Source of the DNA: Gemmatimonadota bacterium
Lineage (GTDB): Bacteria > GCA-2686955
NCBI GenBank assembly: GCA_026991065.1
Contig: JALXCG010000842.1
Coordinates: forward strand, 1-10,316
Length of the DNA stretch: 10,316 nucleotides
Direction: 5' to 3'
Position 1 is the stretch's first letter. Every line of letters starts with the position of its first letter. Under the pieces are notes generated by a model, which was given only the letters and a program-made list of their open reading frames with translations, was not told the DNA's origin and did not search any database. Positions 7,617-10,316 of the stretch are shown here, piece after piece. Both the position numbers and the translations under genes were made by a program.

Positions 7617-8372
7617 CTACCAAGTGAGGGGCCGAGACCCGGTATGCACCGCACTTCCAGGAACAATCACATCACCGCCGCCGTGAGGGGCGCGAATCCA
7701 AGCTTTGGTTCCACCGTCATAGTCTGGCGCTCGCAGAACCAGGATGACGGGTGCGTCGTTGAACCATGCCTGAATCTCTCCCGGTGGATCGATTCCGCGC
7801 ATGATCCGAATGAAGGGGTTGTTCTCCCACTCTTCACCGATTGTCGTGCTGTCCATATGACCGGGATAGACTCGGAGCTTGGGTGGGAGCTGCATGAGTA
7901 TCTCCATCAGGGAGTGCTGAAGCTGGGCGAATGTCCCACATCCGGAACCAACACAACCGCCGATCGAGCGACGAAAAAGCACATCACCCGTAAAGACAGC
8001 CTCTTCGTTCACCACCACTGCGAGGTGGCCGGTTGTGTGACCCGGCACATGAAGGAAACGCAGGGAGAGGTTACCAGTTTCGATGATTTCGTTGTGGCTG
8101 ACTGTTTGGTCAACTCCGGGGATTGTCGCAGCCTCATGGGCGTGGGTGACCACTGTCGCGCCGGTTGCCGCAACAACGGCGGCCAGACTCTGGGTGTGAT
8201 CAGGATGCCGATGGGTTACGACGACATGAGTGATCCGCACACCGTGTCGCACGGCTGATTCGAGCAGGGGCTTGATGTCGGTGCCGGCATCAATGATGAC
8301 GCCGCGGTTTCCGGAGGCCACGAAGTAGCTCTTCGAGAGCCACCGCGGGTGAATTCGATCTTCGATCAGCAT
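7617..8372 (-). CDS. Metallo-beta-lactamase-fold hydrolase (glyoxalase II-like)
   Basis: A 251-residue cytoplasmic MBL-fold protein with no signal peptide. It has the complete two-metal set seen in glyoxalase II-like enzymes: THRHPDH (His54, His56, Asp58, His59), VPGHTTGH with His112, FTGD with Asp130, and YPGH with His172. This supports hydrolysis of a thioester or similar bond, but the substrate is open. The segment GGCVGSGCGTF (138-148) replaces the usual GRTDLPGG-like loop and contributes two cysteines. After TTIGEEWENNPF (176-187) comes an extra tail of about 50 residues with APDYDGGTKAW (215-225) and IVPGSAV. I recall this tail from other members of one MBL subgroup. ATG 8372 was chosen because AGGG lies 8 bases upstream; a TTG at 8411 is in frame but less likely. 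The gene converges on the glycosyltransferase gene (25 bases between stops) and lies 201 bases downstream of cysG. Confidence 0.93.
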   Translation of the reverse strand: MLIEDRIHPRWLSKSYFVASGNRGVIIDAGTDIKPLLESAVRHGVRITHVVVTHRHPDHTQSLAAVVAATGATVVTHAHEAATIPGVDQTVSHNEIIETGNLSLRFLHVPGHTTGHLAVVVNEEAVFTGDVLFRRSIGGCVGSGCGTFAQLQHSLMEILMQLPPKLRVYPGHMDSTTIGEEWENNPFIRIMRGIDPPGEIQAWFNDAPVILVLRAPDYDGGTKAWIRAPHGGGDVIVPGSAVHTGSRPLTW

Positions 8373-8380
8373 GAATGAAA

Positions 8381-8384
8381 CCCT
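8381..8384 (-). promoter_or_regulatory. Ribosome binding site fixing the MBL hydrolase start
   Basis: On the minus strand AGGG is followed by an 8-base spacer and ATG (8372-8370). This supports that ATG over the in-frame TTG 39 bases upstream, which has only AGG close before it. Confidence 0.5.
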
Positions 8385-8573
8385 GATAATTGGATTCAGG
8401 CGCGGAAGCAACCTGCAATCCGGGTGGTCTGCGGCAGCGGGTGCGCGATTCTGTCATTGGGCGAATTCATGCCAGTATCTCATTCCCCGCAATCCAGCGG
8501 GAGAGATTCTCCGCCCCTGGCGAGAGGTTGCCCCTGCCGTCGGCGTTGCGCCGATCGCTGTGAGCCCTCGTGC

Positions 8574-10316
8574 TCAGGTGCCTGCGCTCACTGCAGCGAC
8601 CAGGTCTTGACCACAGATGCACTCTCCGGCGGCGACCTCTCTTACCCGGCGCCACCCCAGCGAGCGCGCGCGCTCCGCGACGGCGGGACTCAAACACCAC
8701 GCAGTGAAGTCACAGTCCCATCCGGGAGCGTCCCGCTCTTCATCGAGTTCTTCCGCATCCTCCACACTGCCCAGCACGCAGCCGGTCAGGGGAGCCGCTG
8801 CGATGACGATTCGCGCTGCCGGCGTTAGCGGAATTGGAACCGCGACCACTTCCGCTCCCTCCCCTTCCAGCGCTGAAGCCAGCTCTGATCGCGTGTCTGG
8901 AAGGAGTATGCGTTGACCGTGTAGCGCCTTACTGGTGAACCAATCCAACTGATCGGCGTGATGCACAGTGGGGCCGATGATAAAGAGGGCGGGAGGGCTG
9001 ATCCCGGCTGCCTGGACAACTGCCGGCAATTCGGCGATGGAAGTACGCACGGCACGCTGGCGACTGGTCGTGCCACGCTCGATCATGGCGGCCGGTGTAG
9101 CCGGATCCATCCCCGCGGCAAGCAACTGCTTCTGCACGCGACCGATGGCGCTCACTCCCATGTAGCCGACGAGCGTGGCGTGGGGGTCGGCAGCGAGCAG
9201 ATCCCAGCGAACTTGAGGGCCCGCGGTCTTTGTGGCCTCATGTGCGGTGACCAGGGTCAGACGAACCGCTTCCCCCCGGTGAGTGACAGGGATCCCGGCA
9301 TAGGCCGGGACCGCCACGCCGGCAGTCACACTGGGAACGATTTCGAAAGCGACGCCGGCGGCGACGAGATCCAGAGCCTCTTCGCCGCCGCGACCAAAGA
9401 CGAAAGGATCGCCGCCCTTGAGACGCACTACCCGTTTGCCCTGGCGCGCCAGACGCACCAACATGGCGTTGATCTCCTCCTGGGGAACCGGGTGGCGATG
9501 CACCTTCTTTCCAACACAGTGCAGTTCTATTTCGCTGGGCAGGTCGCAGGGTAGTGCCGTTGCCGCAAGGCGGTCGTAGACAACGACGTCAGCTTCGAGC
9601 AGTCGCTGCCTGGCACGCAGCGTGAGGAGTCCAGGGTCGCCCGGACCGGCGCCCACCAGCGAGACCAAACCGGGAGTTGCCGAAAGGTCAGCGTGGTGGC
9701 AGACGCCGTTGCCTGCCGGTAACGAGGTTCCTTCATCACTGGCGCTACAGTCGCGCTCCAGCCAGCGGACTCTCTCCTCCACCAGAGGAACGCGAGCGGT
9801 CAGATTCTTGGGGTCGACGGTTTCGGCGAAGAAGTGATCGAAACAGCGCTCTTCAGCGGCGGCGGCACGGCCGCGGCCGCGCAGTTCGCGCCGGAAGCGG
9901 GCTGCGGCATCCAACCACTCCGCCCACTCCGGGCCGAATTTTCTCTCCAAGAGCTGTCGGAGCCGGCGAACCACGAATGGCGCCTCGCCGGCGGAACTGA
10001 TGGCGATCTGCAGATCTCCGCGTCGTACCCGCGCAGGAAGCTGGAAGGTGCATAGAGGCGGATCGTCGGCAACGTTGACCCACACGCCCGCGCCCCGAGC
10101 GTCGTCATAGACTTGGCGGTTGACAGTACGGTCGTCGGTAGCGGCGAAAACCAGGTCGAAGTCGGCAGCGGTACCGCTGGAATAGGGTTCCAAGCGCAGA
10201 GTCAGGGCACCGGCGGCAGCCAGTTCGTGAAGTCGCGGTGATGCCGTGATCGCGACCACTGTGATGGCCGCGGACTCATCCAGGAGAGCGTGGACCTTGC
10301 GCAGCGCGACGCTGCC
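8574..10316 (-). CDS. cysG: Siroheme synthase (precorrin-2 dehydrogenase/ferrochelatase-SUMT fusion) with HemD-like tail, 5' partial
   Basis: The frame is open for 580 residues to the right edge. The visible start, SVALRKVHALLDE, belongs to the NAD-binding loop of CysG/Met8, so only about 20 N-terminal residues are missing. First part (visible residues 1-about 150): precorrin-2 dehydrogenase/ferrochelatase, with VNVADDPPLCTF (80-91; the Asp in VNVAD matches the catalytic Asp of CysG) and AISSAGEAPF (105-114). Second part (about 217-459): uroporphyrinogen-III C-methyltransferase, with VGAGPGDPGLLT (221-232), RLKGGDPFVFGRGGEE (298-313), PSVTAG (328-333), GIPVTHR (341-347) and ERGTTSRQR (413-421). 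Together they convert uroporphyrinogen III through precorrin-2 and sirohydrochlorin to siroheme, the cofactor of sulfite and nitrite reductases. Third part (about 465-577): GQRILLPDTRSEL to AERARSLG and LVAAV resembles only the second half of uroporphyrinogen-III synthase (HemD). Gene-symbol choice rests on the first two parts. Confidence 0.95.
   Translation of the reverse strand, partial: GSVALRKVHALLDESAAITVVAITASPRLHELAAAGALTLRLEPYSSGTAADFDLVFAATDDRTVNRQVYDDARGAGVWVNVADDPPLCTFQLPARVRRGDLQIAISSAGEAPFVVRRLRQLLERKFGPEWAEWLDAAARFRRELRGRGRAAAAEERCFDHFFAETVDPKNLTARVPLVEERVRWLERDCSASDEGTSLPAGNGVCHHADLSATPGLVSLVGAGPGDPGLLTLRARQRLLEADVVVYDRLAATALPCDLPSEIELHCVGKKVHRHPVPQEEINAMLVRLARQGKRVVRLKGGDPFVFGRGGEEALDLVAAGVAFEIVPSVTAGVAVPAYAGIPVTHRGEAVRLTLVTAHEATKTAGPQVRWDLLAADPHATLVGYMGVSAIGRVQKQLLAAGMDPATPAAMIERGTTSRQRAVRTSIAELPAVVQAAGISPPALFIIGPTVHHADQLDWFTSKALHGQRILLPDTRSELASALEGEGAEVVAVPIPLTPAARIVIAAAPLTGCVLGSVEDAEELDEERDAPGWDCDFTAWCLSPAVAERARSLGWRRVREVAAGECICGQDLVAAVSAGT

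Noticed and set aside
7599-8258. A 219-codon plus-strand frame opposite the MBL hydrolase.
   Set aside because: The minus-strand frame has the complete metal-binding motif set; the plus-strand translation has no family features.
8388-8411. Minus-strand TTGCTT and TATCAG with a 17-base gap as a promoter for the MBL gene.
   Set aside because: The start of transcription would fall almost on the ATG and cut off the AGGG ribosome site; the box matches are weak.
8958-9554. A 198-codon plus-strand frame opposite the SUMT domain, and similar smaller frames up to 10055.
   Set aside because: They lie fully inside the well-supported cysG gene and show no domain.
1-10316. Search for CRISPR repeats, insertion-sequence ends, integrase genes, tRNA or rRNA, toxin-antitoxin pairs and defence genes.
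   Set aside because: No spaced direct repeats, transposase motifs, tRNA T-loop context outside coding frames, or defence domains were seen by eye.

Overview
The window holds mainly core-metabolism and cell-envelope genes from a moderately GC-rich bacterium. Codons are G/C-biased at the third position, and GTG or TTG starts look possible. The gene set (a serA-serC pair, an acetyl-CoA hydrolase/transferase family enzyme, pgi, a membrane NodB-type deacetylase with a GT4 glycosyltransferase, a metallo-beta-lactamase-fold hydrolase, a fused siroheme synthase) would suit an environmental Gram-negative phylum such as Acidobacteriota, Myxococcota or Planctomycetota. The sequence alone does not settle the phylum.

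Layout. Bases 1-4515 are a plus-strand metabolic block: the C-terminal end of serA, serC, a strong inverted repeat, a 462-residue CoA-transferase, and pgi 20 bases behind it. Bases 4516-4991 hold no intact gene I can identify. The right part of this gap appears to contain a decayed C-terminus of a polyprenyl-phosphate sugar transferase. From about 4992 to 7591 lie a membrane-anchored polysaccharide deacetylase and a GT4 glycosyltransferase. They are separated by two bases and are probably translationally coupled. The other two genes lie on the minus strand: an MBL-fold hydrolase (7617-8372) converging on the glycosyltransferase, and a large cysG-type gene (8574 to the right edge, start outside the window).

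Function. SerA and SerC catalyse the first two steps of serine synthesis from 3-phosphoglycerate, and Pgi interconverts glucose-6-phosphate and fructose-6-phosphate. The deacetylase and glycosyltransferase probably build or modify a surface glycan, and the sugar-transferase remnant beside them fits that role. The cysG-type protein converts uroporphyrinogen III towards siroheme, and its C-terminus carries what looks like only half of a uroporphyrinogen-III synthase (HemD) domain.

I found no CRISPR array, insertion sequence, integrase, tRNA, rRNA or clear defence system. The most interesting points are the half-HemD tail of the siroheme synthase, the predicted cytoplasmic placement and large insertion of the deacetylase, and the sugar-transferase remnant.
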